DNA of 64,000 nucleotides from Rossellomorea vietnamensis (lineage in GTDB: Bacteria > Bacillota > Bacilli > Bacillales > Bacillaceae_B): assembly GCF_008180415.1 (NCBI RefSeq), contig NZ_VTEI01000001.1, forward strand, positions 102,468 to 166,467, read 5' to 3'. Made by a program: the position numbers and the translations under genes. Of the stretch, positions 8,314 to 16,563 are shown one piece after another (positions within the stretch are counted from its first letter, which is position 1; each line of letters starts with the position of its first letter). A model generated the notes under the pieces. It did no database searches, had not been told where the DNA came from, and saw nothing but the letters and a program-made list of their open reading frames with translations.

Positions 8314-8395
8314 TGAATAGTGGAACTCCCTTCATCTCCGTGCTGCAGACCCGCATATGTCCAGCGGGCCATTCAATGGCGTAATTTAGTGTCTA

Positions 8396-9040
8396 TTATA
8401 TTTTCCGGCTGACAGCCAGCCCGTCACCCACGGGGATAATAACCGTATGATAGTCAGGATGATTCATCAGCCAATCGTTATAACTTTTCAGCTTGTTGAC
8501 CATATTGCGGATTCGCTTATTCTCTACATTTTCCTCTGCCACCATTCCTTTAAACAGAACATTGTCAGAGTAAATGACCCCGCCCTCTGCCAGGTAAGGT
8601 GAATAGAGATCAAAGAACTTCTGGTATTGTCCCTTTGCTGCATCGATGAATAGGGCATCAAACGGTCCCTTCGACTCAGCCTCCTGGATAGTTTCCAATG
8701 CGTCGCCGAAAATGATATCGAGCTGATCATTCTGTGGAGAACGTTTAATAAAATCCAACGCCTGCTTATAACGGTTCTCATCCCTTTCAATCGACACAAT
8801 CGCAGCATCCGGAAGGGCTTCAGCCATCCTTAGCCCCGAGTAGCCTATTGCCGTGCCGATTTCAAGGACTCTCGCCGGCCTTTGTATTCTCAAAAGCTGG
8901 AGCAGGGTTTCGATACCCGCAAGTTCCATGATCGGTACGCCTTCTGCTTCTGCAAAAGTTTCCATCTCACTTAACAGTTCGCTGCGGTCCTTTATTAAAG
9001 ACTCAATATAACCATTAACAGCATTATCCAAGATATTCAC
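8396..9040 (-). CDS. trmR: tRNA 5-hydroxyuridine methyltransferase TrmR
   Basis: SAM-dependent O-methyltransferase of the YrrM group, which methylates 5-hydroxyuridine at tRNA position 34 to 5-methoxyuridine. The Rossmann signature VLEIGTAIGYSGLRMA is near residues 58-73, FDALFIDAAKGQY carries the metal-binding region, and PVGDGLAVSRKI closes the protein (214 residues). The listed start is a GTG at 9040; a TTG at 9031 is also possible and I cannot decide between them. The tRNA hydroxylation genes yrrN and yrrO that follow it in B. subtilis are absent here, so its substrate must be made by genes elsewhere. Confidence 0.9.
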   Translation of the reverse strand: MNILDNAVNGYIESLIKDRSELLSEMETFAEAEGVPIMELAGIETLLQLLRIQRPARVLEIGTAIGYSGLRMAEALPDAAIVSIERDENRYKQALDFIKRSPQNDQLDIIFGDALETIQEAESKGPFDALFIDAAKGQYQKFFDLYSPYLAEGGVIYSDNVLFKGMVAEENVENKRIRNMVNKLKSYNDWLMNHPDYHTVIIPVGDGLAVSRKI

Positions 9041-9193
9041 TCACTTTCCGGCTGTAGGAGGCGATACCGCTGAAAGCCTGACTGCCTCAGCTGGGTGCCT
9101 ACATAAAAGTAGAAAGCCCGCAAGCTTTCCACCTGATTTATTTATAAAGTTTGTTATGTGTATCTAAAAAACACTTGTACTATTTTATCACAT

Positions 9194-9226
9194 AAAAAAG
9201 AGGAAAGCGAATAACTTTCCTCTTTT
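9194..9226 (-). terminator. mltG terminator
   Basis: AAGAGGAAAG pairs with CTTTCCTCTT around a short loop, followed by a run of T on the minus strand, just past the mltG stop. Confidence 0.9.
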
Positions 9227-9232
9227 GCTCTG

Positions 9233-10366
9233 TTACTCTGAAGTAATATATTCCGCCTTTTTCTCATTATGTTCATCCAGCGTTTCAGAATAATAAACCG
9301 TTCCTTCCTGGGAAGCCAGGAAGTAGAGATATTCCGTAGTATCCGGCTGAAGTGCAGCTTCAATAGAGGTTAATCCTGCATTGGCGATAGGTCCAGGCGG
9401 AAGTCCTTGATTCTGATAGGTATTATAGGGAGAATCAACTTCAAGGTCCTCATATAGTGTCCTGGATTTGTGTTCACCGAGGGCATAAAGAACGGTTGGA
9501 TCCGTCTGCAGCGGCATTTCTTTTTCTAAACGATTATAAAACACGCTCGCTATTTTGCCGCGGTCAGCCTTTTCTGTTGCTTCTTCCTCTACCAAAGAAG
9601 ACAAAGTCAGCAATTGATGGACTGAAAACTCTCTGTCTGCTCTGGATGCTTCGTATTGAGTCAGCACATCCTGTGTCTGGGAAAGCATCTTTTCAATGAT
9701 GGTTTCCAACGAAGGTTCTTCTTCATAGAAAGGGTAGGTAGAAGGATACAGATATCCCTCAAGCGGATGTTTGACATTTTCATGGAGGATATCCTCTTCA
9801 TTCAACAGATCCGGATACTTCCCGATAAGTTCTTCAATAAAACTTCTATCATCCAATTTCTTGACGACTTCTTCTGTTTCATATTGAGTTTTTTCGGCAA
9901 TCTTTTCAGCTATCTGCTCTAATTGGTAACCTTCTGGAACTGTAATGGTGAATTCTGCCTCCATCATGACTTTTCCTGTTTTCAAGCTGTTAATGAGTTC
10001 ATCTAATGTCATGGCAGGCGTAAGATCATAGTTTCCAGCTTGGAATCCTGACTCATTATTAAATTTGACATAGTATTTAAAAACATGGGCGTTTTTAATG
10101 ATGCCATTCTCTTCTAATATATTTCCAATGGATGTCACCCCGGAACCGATGGGGATTTCCACGTTAACGGACTTATTACTATCTTCGTCCACCGGCTTTA
10201 GCGCTGATTTAATATATAAATAGCCTCCGACAGCTGTTCCTCCAATGATGATAAACAAGGCGAGGACAATGAATCCTACAATTTTCCGTATGACTTTAGC
10301 TTCTTCTTTTCGCTCTATTAGTTTGGATAAGAGAATCTCTCTTTTTGATTTTTTATTATCGTTCAT
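9233..10366 (-). CDS. mltG: Endolytic murein transglycosylase MltG
   Basis: Membrane-anchored lytic transglycosylase that cuts nascent glycan strands and helps set their length. A basic cytoplasmic tail of about 26 residues is followed by one membrane segment (IVGFIVLALFIIIGGTAVG) and a LysM-like subdomain (VNVEIPIGSGVTSIGNILEENG). The YceG domain follows; SLVEEEATEKADRGKIASV contains the catalytic glutamate and LQTDPTVLYALG the conserved substrate region. The ATG at 10366 is chosen because AGGGGG lies nine bases upstream; 18 codons of open frame beyond it are not family-like. Single gene in the minus-strand series, equivalent to B. subtilis yrrL. Confidence 0.94.
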   Translation of the reverse strand: MNDNKKSKREILLSKLIERKEEAKVIRKIVGFIVLALFIIIGGTAVGGYLYIKSALKPVDEDSNKSVNVEIPIGSGVTSIGNILEENGIIKNAHVFKYYVKFNNESGFQAGNYDLTPAMTLDELINSLKTGKVMMEAEFTITVPEGYQLEQIAEKIAEKTQYETEEVVKKLDDRSFIEELIGKYPDLLNEEDILHENVKHPLEGYLYPSTYPFYEEEPSLETIIEKMLSQTQDVLTQYEASRADREFSVHQLLTLSSLVEEEATEKADRGKIASVFYNRLEKEMPLQTDPTVLYALGEHKSRTLYEDLEVDSPYNTYQNQGLPPGPIANAGLTSIEAALQPDTTEYLYFLASQEGTVYYSETLDEHNEKKAEYITSE

Positions 10367-10461
10367 TTCATATTTCCCCCTCTCGAGCAAAAAACGGGGT
10401 TCCCCCTTAAAATTCGACATACATCTTTTATATTATACTACATTTTCCACCCAAAAAAAGA

Positions 10462-10508
10462 GGACATTCTGCAAAAAAGGAATCTTCTTCCCTTTTTCAG
10501 AATGCCCC
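10462..10508 (-). terminator. Terminator of the yrzL-ruvX-yrzB operon
   Basis: CATTCTG and CAGAATG close a stem that includes a purine arm AAAAAGG and its complement; A runs on the plus strand give a T tract on the minus strand after yrzB. Confidence 0.75.
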
Positions 10509-10524
10509 CGTTTATGGGTGCTTC

Positions 10525-10812
10525 TTATTCTTCTTCTTCCTCATCAAGGAACGTTTCAAGCATTTCTTCGATCATGTCCCACTCTTCTTCTGTTTCGATC
10601 GGCTTTAATTCTCCTTCTTCGCCTTCATCTCCAGGAGAGAATGCAGAAGCATGGATTTCGATTTCTTCCTCTTCAGTCTCTTCAGCACCTAACGGATAGT
10701 AAAGTACATAGGATTTATTGAATTGATCTGATTCAAAAGTGAACAATACCTCACAAAGCTGTTCATTTCCTTCTTCGTCAATAATTGTAATTTGCTTTTC
10801 GCCATGTTCCAT
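10525..10812 (-). CDS. yrzB: DUF1292 protein YrzB
   Basis: A 95-residue, strongly acidic cytoplasmic protein of the DUF1292 (YrzB) family. The beta-rich domain ([28 protein letters not shown]) is followed by an acidic helical tail ending in a run of glutamates. Function unknown. It is the last gene of a three-gene operon yrzL-ruvX-yrzB, 13 bases after ruvX, an arrangement conserved in Bacilli and Clostridia downstream of alaS. Confidence 0.92.
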   Translation of the reverse strand: MEHGEKQITIIDEEGNEQLCEVLFTFESDQFNKSYVLYYPLGAEETEEEEIEIHASAFSPGDEGEEGELKPIETEEEWDMIEEMLETFLDEEEEE

Positions 10813-10825
10813 TTTTATACACCTC

Positions 10826-11242
10826 TTATTTTTGGCTGTCCAAGTACCCTTGCAGGATAAAGGCGGCAGCCATTTTATCGATTACTTTTTTGCGTTTCTT
10901 CCTGCTTACGTCTGCTTCCAGCAATATTCTTTCAGCAGCCATTGTCGTTAAGCGTTCATCCCATAAAATGGTTGCAACACCGAGCTTGTCCTCCAGGAGT
11001 TTCGCATACTTTTGTGATGCTTCTCCCCGCGGGCCGACAGTATTGTTCATATTTTTTGGGAAGCCGATAACCACCTTATCAACCTCATACTCCTTGATCA
11101 GCTCATCCACCCGTTTCAGGCCGAATTCTGATTGGTTTTCATTGATGGCTATCGTTTCGATGCCCTGGGCAGTCCAGCCCATCGCATCGCTTACTGCTAC
11201 GCCGACCGTTTTCGAGCCGACGTCAAGTCCCATAACGCGCAT
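10826..11242 (-). CDS. ruvX: Putative pre-16S rRNA nuclease / Holliday junction resolvase-like RuvX
   Basis: YqgF/RuvX family enzyme with an RNase H-like fold, implicated in 16S rRNA 5' end maturation and originally proposed as a Holliday junction resolvase. [19 protein letters not shown] carries the first catalytic aspartate, [12 protein letters not shown] the conserved loop with a second acidic strand upstream, and [15 protein letters not shown] the third motif. Length 138 residues is standard. It starts three bases after yrzL, so the two are translationally linked. Confidence 0.95.
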   Translation of the reverse strand: MRVMGLDVGSKTVGVAVSDAMGWTAQGIETIAINENQSEFGLKRVDELIKEYEVDKVVIGFPKNMNNTVGPRGEASQKYAKLLEDKLGVATILWDERLTTMAAERILLEADVSRKKRKKVIDKMAAAFILQGYLDSQK

Positions 11243-11245
11243 GTT

Positions 11246-11512
11246 TTACCCCTCTTTGTGCTGCTTTAAATAAGATTTCACCAGCACTTCAATGATCTCA
11301 TCGCGCTCTAAGCGGCGGATGATGTTACGTGCATCCTGATGTCTGGGAATGTACGCAGGATCTCCAGATAACAGATAACCTACAATTTGATTGATTGGAT
11401 TATATCCTTTTTCCTGCAAAGCATTGTGAACCTGGAGCAAGACCTCATTAACATCCTGTTCAAATGGTTCCTCCGAAAAATTAAATCGCATTGTTTTATC
11501 AAAAGAGCTCAT
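11246..11512 (-). CDS. yrzL: IreB-type regulatory phosphoprotein YrzL
   Basis: Small cytoplasmic protein of the IreB (UPF0297) family; in enterococci IreB is phosphorylated by the PASTA kinase IreK and affects cephalosporin resistance. The N-terminal block [12 protein letters not shown] includes the threonine region modified in IreB, and [23 protein letters not shown] is the family signature. The ATG at 11512 is chosen over an ATG three codons upstream because AGAGGTG sits six bases before it. First gene of the operon with ruvX and yrzB, directly downstream of alaS. Confidence 0.92.
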   Translation of the reverse strand: MSSFDKTMRFNFSEEPFEQDVNEVLLQVHNALQEKGYNPINQIVGYLLSGDPAYIPRHQDARNIIRRLERDEIIEVLVKSYLKQHKEG

Positions 11513-11592
11513 ATTTCGCACCTCTCTTTAGGCTTGGTGTATTCTGGCAAACCTGTCTTATTACCTTCATTGTACACCACTTTAGTGTCGAT

Positions 11593-14226
11593 TTAAACGG
11601 ATTTGATCCATTCTTCTACAAACTTCAGGGCTTCATCCAATTTTTCGGGATTCTTGCCGCCTGCCTGAGCCATGTCCGGACGGCCTCCGCCGCCTCCGCC
11701 GCAGATTCCTGCAACTTCTTTTACAAGCTTTCCTGCATGATATCCTTTTTCGATCAAATCTTTAGTCACCCCTGCGGTAATGCTGACTTTATCATCCTGT
11801 GAGGAGCCCAGGACCACTACAGCCGACCCAAGTTTCTGCTTTAGATCGTCAACCATATTTCTGAGGGTATTCATATCACCGCCAGCGATTCTAGCTGTAA
11901 GGACATTCACTCCTTCGATTGTTTTTACCTGGTCTGTCAGACTGCCGGCTTCAATGTTGGATAATTTGCTGGAAAGTGATTCATTTTCGCGCTGCAATTC
12001 CTTCATTTCAGCAAGAAGACTGTCGATTCGGGAAACGATATCTTTTGGTTTGGATTTAACCTTATCAGCAGCCTGTTTTAAAATGCCGACTTGTTCATTG
12101 AGAAGATTATAGGCACCTTCTCCAGTCACCGCTTCTATCCTGCGTGTACCGGCACCAATGCCGCTTTCTGAAACAATTTTGAACAGGCCGATCGCAGAGG
12201 TATTGCTGACATGGCAGCCGCCGCATAACTCAAGACTGAAATCCCCGATAGAGACTACACGGACAGTATCCCCATATTTCTCTCCAAATAAAGCCATTGC
12301 GCCCATTTCTTTTGCTTCTTTCAGCGATTTATAGTTCGTGCCTACTGAAATGCTGTTCCACACTTGTTCATTGACGATTGCTTCAATCTTTTCCATTTCC
12401 TCAGCGCTTATACTTCCGAAGTGAGAGAAATCGAAGCGGAGGCGGTCCGGTTCCACTAGTGATCCAGCCTGGTTGACATGTCCGCCGAGCACGTCTTTAA
12501 GCGCTTGGTGCAATAGGTGAGTAGCTGTATGGTTCTTGATGATTTTACTGCGGGACTCTTCATTCACCACTGCCTTTACTTCCTGGCTCTGCTTCAGTGT
12601 ACCTTCTTCTACAACAGCACTGTGAAGATTCTGGCCATTAGGAGCTTTCTTGACATCCTTGACAGCAACTTTTACGCCATCAGCCAGAAGCACCCCTTTG
12701 TCTCCGATTTGCCCACCGCTCTCAGCATAAAATGGAGTCTTATCCAGGATGAACTGGATTTCAGCACCTTTTTCCGCTTTTTCAACCAGCTCATTGTTAA
12801 AGACTATTGCTTCAACTTTGGAAGCCGCTTGAAGTTCATCGTAACCAACAAATTCACTTCCAACTTTGATGTCTCCCAATACTCCGCCTTGAATCTGCAT
12901 AGAACCGGTATCCTGGCGGGCAGAACGGGCACGGTCGCGCTGAAGCTCCATCTCTTTTTCAAAGCCTTCCTGGTCGATACTCATGCCTTCTTCTTCTGCG
13001 TACTCTTCTGTCAGTTCGACAGGGAATCCATATGTGTCATAAAGGCGGAAAACATCTTTTCCGGAAACAACTGTTTTCCCCGCGTCTTTTTCTTTTTTAA
13101 TTACAGAAGAAAGGATGGTGAGACCTTCATTCAAGGTTTCATGGAAACGTTCTTCCTCGTTTTTGACCACTTTCTGGATGAACTCTGTTTTCTCTTTCAC
13201 TTCAGGGTAGAAGTCCACCATGATTTCTGCAACAACCGGAACCAGTTCAAACATGAATGGGCGGTTGATATTGATTTGCTTTGCGAACCTTACCGCACGG
13301 CGCAGAAGCCTTCTTAGAACATAGCCGCGGCCTTCATTCGATGGAAGTGCACCATCACCCACAGCGAAAGAAACGGTTCTGATATGATCGGCAATCACTT
13401 TGAATGCAACATCTTTCTGATCCTCGGTGCGGTATTTTTCTCCGGAAACCTTCTCTACAGCTGAAATGATCGGCATGAAAAGATCTGTATCAAAGTTAGT
13501 CGGAACTCCTTGAGCGACACATGCCATCCTTTCAAGGCCCATCCCGGTATCAATATTCTTCTTTGGCAGCGGAGTATACGTGTTATCCGGATTATGGTTA
13601 AATTCAGAGAAAACCAGGTTCCAAACTTCCAGGTAACGGTCATTTTCGCCGCCTGGATATAATTCAGGATCCGCCGGGTCATCTCCATACTCAGGTCCGC
13701 GGTCATAAAAGATTTCGGTGTTCGGTCCGCTTGGCCCCTCTCCGATATCCCAGAAGTTACCCTCGATCCGGATGATTCTTTCAGCAGGCACGCCGATTTT
13801 ATCTCTCCAGATTTCAAACGCTTCTTCATCTTCAGGATGGATTGTCACTGACAGCTTCTCGGGATCGAACCCTATCCATTTTTCATCTGTCAGGAATTCC
13901 CATGCCCATTCCATCGATTCCACTTTAAAGTAATCGCCAATGGAGAAGTTGCCAAGCATTTCAAAGAAAGTATGGTGGCGGGCCGTTTTCCCGACGTTTT
14001 CAATATCATTGGTTCTGATTGATTTTTGAGCGTTTACGATACGCGGGTTTTCAGGAACCACGCGGCCGTCAAAATATTTCTTCAATGTTGCGACACCACT
14101 GTTGATCCACAGTAAAGACGGATCTTCATGAGGAACGAGTGATGCACTAGGCTCAACCCTGTGGCCTTTTTCTTTAAAAAAGTCTAAAAACTTTCTTCTG
14201 ATTTCTGCACCTGTCAATGATTTCAA
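11593..14226 (-). CDS. alaS: Alanyl-tRNA synthetase
   Basis: Charges tRNA-Ala. A class II catalytic domain (about 1-240, with [16 protein letters not shown] and FEVWNL-type motifs) is followed by a tRNA recognition region and the editing domain with [11 protein letters not shown] and the zinc-binding [10 protein letters not shown]. The C-terminal DHHA1 domain ends in the glycine-rich [18 protein letters not shown]. At 877 residues it is nearly identical in length to the B. subtilis enzyme. The start is a TTG at 14226, with AAGGAGG six to eight bases upstream. An alanine-type T-box leader precedes it, so expression should rise when tRNA-Ala is uncharged. Confidence 0.97.
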   Translation of the reverse strand: MKSLTGAEIRRKFLDFFKEKGHRVEPSASLVPHEDPSLLWINSGVATLKKYFDGRVVPENPRIVNAQKSIRTNDIENVGKTARHHTFFEMLGNFSIGDYFKVESMEWAWEFLTDEKWIGFDPEKLSVTIHPEDEEAFEIWRDKIGVPAERIIRIEGNFWDIGEGPSGPNTEIFYDRGPEYGDDPADPELYPGGENDRYLEVWNLVFSEFNHNPDNTYTPLPKKNIDTGMGLERMACVAQGVPTNFDTDLFMPIISAVEKVSGEKYRTEDQKDVAFKVIADHIRTVSFAVGDGALPSNEGRGYVLRRLLRRAVRFAKQININRPFMFELVPVVAEIMVDFYPEVKEKTEFIQKVVKNEEERFHETLNEGLTILSSVIKKEKDAGKTVVSGKDVFRLYDTYGFPVELTEEYAEEEGMSIDQEGFEKEMELQRDRARSARQDTGSMQIQGGVLGDIKVGSEFVGYDELQAASKVEAIVFNNELVEKAEKGAEIQFILDKTPFYAESGGQIGDKGVLLADGVKVAVKDVKKAPNGQNLHSAVVEEGTLKQSQEVKAVVNEESRSKIIKNHTATHLLHQALKDVLGGHVNQAGSLVEPDRLRFDFSHFGSISAEEMEKIEAIVNEQVWNSISVGTNYKSLKEAKEMGAMALFGEKYGDTVRVVSIGDFSLELCGGCHVSNTSAIGLFKIVSESGIGAGTRRIEAVTGEGAYNLLNEQVGILKQAADKVKSKPKDIVSRIDSLLAEMKELQRENESLSSKLSNIEAGSLTDQVKTIEGVNVLTARIAGGDMNTLRNMVDDLKQKLGSAVVVLGSSQDDKVSITAGVTKDLIEKGYHAGKLVKEVAGICGGGGGGRPDMAQAGGKNPEKLDEALKFVEEWIKSV

Positions 14227-14278
14227 GTGAATTTCCTCCTTCATTTTTTCAATTTCAACCAAAAAAGCATACAAAAAA

Positions 14279-14525
14279 GCCCCCATCCCTGGTCAGGGAC
14301 GAGAGCTTGCTCGCGGTACCACCCTGGTTATGAATTCAACAATTGAATTCATCACTCTGGAGCCTTAACGCGGCGAACGGCAGGTTTGCTGCACTCTGGA
14401 TTAGCGTTCTGTTATCCTTCATCTGGAATTTCTTTCAGCCGGGGAAATTCCTCTCTTCCGTGCGCGAAGCACTCAGATGGGCTATAACATACTCGATCTT
14501 TCGTCGATTTGGTTAATGTTTAATT
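14279..14525 (-). promoter_or_regulatory. T-box leader of alaS
   Basis: On the minus strand, a long structured leader ends with the invariant T-box sequence AGGGTGGTACCGCG (14312-14325 region), which can form either an antiterminator or, with the following GCTCTCGTCCCTGACCAGGG hairpin and T run, a terminator. Upstream, a stem I ATGTTAT...ATAACA contains GAAC-GCT in the specifier loop position (GCT at 14403-14405), which reads as an alanine codon and matches the gene. Confidence 0.95.
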
Positions 14526-14597
14526 GTATAAGTCGAATTATAGAAATATCACAGCCATTTGTCAATCTGAACTGCGAGAAAAATAAAAATATATTCA

Positions 14598-15671
14598 TCA
14601 CGGTGTTTCTTTTACAGAAAAATGGGTGCGGGCATGGATGACAGCCACTCTCAGCATTGCCAAAAGCGGGACGGCTACAATCAGTCCGAGCACCCCGCCT
14701 ATTTCACCGCCGACAATCAGCGCTCCCATGATGAATAAGGGATGCATATGCAGGCTTTTCCCAACGATGAGCGGCGAAAGAACATTTCCTTCAAGGAACT
14801 GCAGGACTAACACAACAACCACCACTTTGAGGATCATGTCAGTCGATATCGTACTGGCTACAATCGCTGCTGGGACTGCCCCAATTATCGGACCGAAGTA
14901 GGGGATGACATTTGTGATTCCTACAATAAGCCCCAGCAGCAGCGGATATTTCATGCCGAATAACCAAAAAGAGAGAGTGGCAAGTGCTCCTATCAAAAAG
15001 CACACTAACAACTGCCCTCTAATGTATCCCCCCAGTGATTCATCCAGATCTTTCAGGAATTTCCCTGCGCTGTTCCTCCACTTCTGCGGTGTCAGACTGG
15101 TCGCAGCGCTCTTCACTTTTGGAAAGTCCTTCAATAAGTAAAAAGAAATGAACGGCACAATCGCAAACAACAGCAGGCTGTTCATGACCTTTAATACTCC
15201 TGACAAAAGCAAAGCGACAATCCCATTAAGCCACGCTTCAAACCTTTCTATTCTCGATTCCAATTCATGCTGGATACCGTCCGGCCAAGTGGAAGTCTTG
15301 TTTTGTATGTACTCAAGCCAGCGCTGATACTGATCTGTGTAAAGAGGGGCATTTTCAGCCAAGTCCTTTAATTGATGTATGATGACAGGAATCCCTTTGT
15401 AAACCGCATAGCCCAGGCCACCAAAAAAGAGAATGTAAATCAGCAGAATGGCAACCCCCCTGTGAATTCCCGCCTTGAACAGCTTTTCAACCACTGGATG
15501 CAGCAGATAGGTTATGAAGCCTCCAAGCAAGAAAGGAATCAAGGCAATGACCATTACACTTAAAACAGGCTTCCAAACCGGCTGCAGCAGATAGAAGACA
15601 TAAAGCGTGATCACGGCCAGAAGGGTGATCGCCAGTCTGTACAGCCATCTGACATAGGGGCGGTTATTCAT
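14598..15671 (-). CDS. yrrI: AI-2E family transporter YrrI
   Basis: Polytopic membrane protein of the AI-2E/PerM family, 357 residues with about eight membrane segments. Two N-terminal segments, a soluble amphipathic stretch (about 90-150), and a C-terminal block with the conserved GITNVIPYFGPIIGAVPAAI and GGEIGGVLGLIVAVPLLAM motifs are visible. Family members include exporters of autoinducer-2 and putative sodium/proton antiporters; the substrate here is not known. ATG start with GGGGAGGAGAG upstream. Gene order with yrzQ and yrzR upstream is as in B. subtilis. Confidence 0.9.
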   Translation of the reverse strand: MNNRPYVRWLYRLAITLLAVITLYVFYLLQPVWKPVLSVMVIALIPFLLGGFITYLLHPVVEKLFKAGIHRGVAILLIYILFFGGLGYAVYKGIPVIIHQLKDLAENAPLYTDQYQRWLEYIQNKTSTWPDGIQHELESRIERFEAWLNGIVALLLSGVLKVMNSLLLFAIVPFISFYLLKDFPKVKSAATSLTPQKWRNSAGKFLKDLDESLGGYIRGQLLVCFLIGALATLSFWLFGMKYPLLLGLIVGITNVIPYFGPIIGAVPAAIVASTISTDMILKVVVVVLVLQFLEGNVLSPLIVGKSLHMHPLFIMGALIVGGEIGGVLGLIVAVPLLAMLRVAVIHARTHFSVKETP

Positions 15672-15978
15672 ATGTCCACTCTCCTCCCTTCTTTGTTCTG
15701 GGTTTTTTTAGTAAACTTTGCTGCATTTTGATATAAATTTTGAAAACGCTCGCCATGATTTAGCTTAAATAACCTGATAAGCAAGAAAGAAAAGTGCAGT
15801 TCTCCCTTTTCAAAAATAAAATTCTACCGAAAGCAACACAATTTATAAGCAATCAGCCACGGTCTTTGATACTCCTTAATGTGGGCAAAAAAATGCAAAC
15901 CATTCAGGTAATAGGGTGGGATTTATAACGAGGGAAAATACAAGGGAAGATGCTGCACTTCTGGCTGAATTTAGATAC
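15672..15978. other. Intergenic region with decayed repeat
   Basis: About 300 bases between yrrI and yrzQ. AGTAAACTTTGCTGCATTTT near 15710 and CCGAAAGCAACA near 15828 resemble internal pieces of the MITE-like family found intact at 22944-23292, so this is probably an old, eroded copy. No gene is seen. Confidence 0.45.
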
Positions 15979-16012
15979 TAAAAAAAACAGAGGGAAGAAA
16001 TCCCCTCTGCTC
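15979..16012 (-). terminator. yrzQ terminator
   Basis: GCAGAGGGGATTTC pairs with TTCCCTCTG on the minus strand and is followed by a run of seven T, directly after yrzQ. Confidence 0.88.
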
Positions 16013-16144
16013 TTAAAACATCTTTTTCATTTGTTTGCGCATTTTTTTCATATTTCTTCCGTTCATCATGTTTGAACGGCGAGAAGCCACTGTCGCAGCT
16101 ATTCCCGCTCCGAATCCGATCATAGAGACCATTGTTTTGTTCAA
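16013..16144 (-). CDS. yrzQ: Small protein YrzQ (DUF3918)
   Basis: A 43-residue protein of the DUF3918/YrzQ family. It begins MNKTMVSMIGFGAGIAATVA, a short glycine/alanine-rich hydrophobic segment, and ends in a very basic Met/Lys/Arg tail (NMKKMRKQMKKMF), so it probably sits at the membrane with a cationic cytoplasmic end. The start is a TTG with AGAGGTGG five bases ahead, and a terminator follows. It lies 17 bases after yrzR, in the same order as in B. subtilis (yrzR-yrzQ-yrrI). Function unknown. Confidence 0.88.
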   Translation of the reverse strand: MNKTMVSMIGFGAGIAATVASRRSNMMNGRNMKKMRKQMKKMF

Positions 16145-16161
16145 TGTGCCCACCTCTTCCT

Positions 16162-16350
16162 TTAACTTAATTGGCGGTCTTCCTCATCAAACAAATCATC
16201 CAATGAACTTAAAGTTCCATCTTCCTCGACCTGATGCGTGTGTATGACACCCTTTGTGATAGAAAGCTCAATAAAGCACTTCCAGCAGTAATACTGGTTA
16301 ATGCCTATCTTGCCTATATCCTTGCTTTGACAATTTGGACATTTCATCAT
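16162..16350 (-). CDS. yrzR: Zinc-ribbon protein YrzR-like
   Basis: A 62-residue protein whose N-terminal half holds four cysteines in two CxxC pairs (CPNC and CWKC, 16 residues apart), a classic zinc ribbon. The C-terminal half is acidic. The start is a double ATG with AAGGGGTGG upstream. It lies between recD2 and yrzQ, which fits B. subtilis YrzR by position. Its function is unknown; zinc ribbons of this type often bind nucleic acid or protein partners. Confidence 0.85.
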   Translation of the reverse strand: MMKCPNCQSKDIGKIGINQYYCWKCFIELSITKGVIHTHQVEEDGTLSSLDDLFDEEDRQLS

Positions 16351-16563
16351 TCGGCCACCCCTTCAAATCCGTGGCAGAAACTGCTTTTCAGGCTTTTTGA
16401 CAAACCTTGGATAAAAGTAGTTTTTTGCCCTGTTTTCCAGTAGCCATTATGTCCAAATTGTACAAAGCCTATTCAAATTCTTTCAAACGAGGAAGAACGG
16501 CGCCAGTAGATTCTAAAAAGCACCCGGGAGCTGTAATCCCCGGTACTTATATAGTTCGCCTAC

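Noticed and set aside
12517..13317. Long plus-strand open frame antisense to alaS
   Set aside because: It is a shadow of the alaS reading frame with no start signals or recognisable product.
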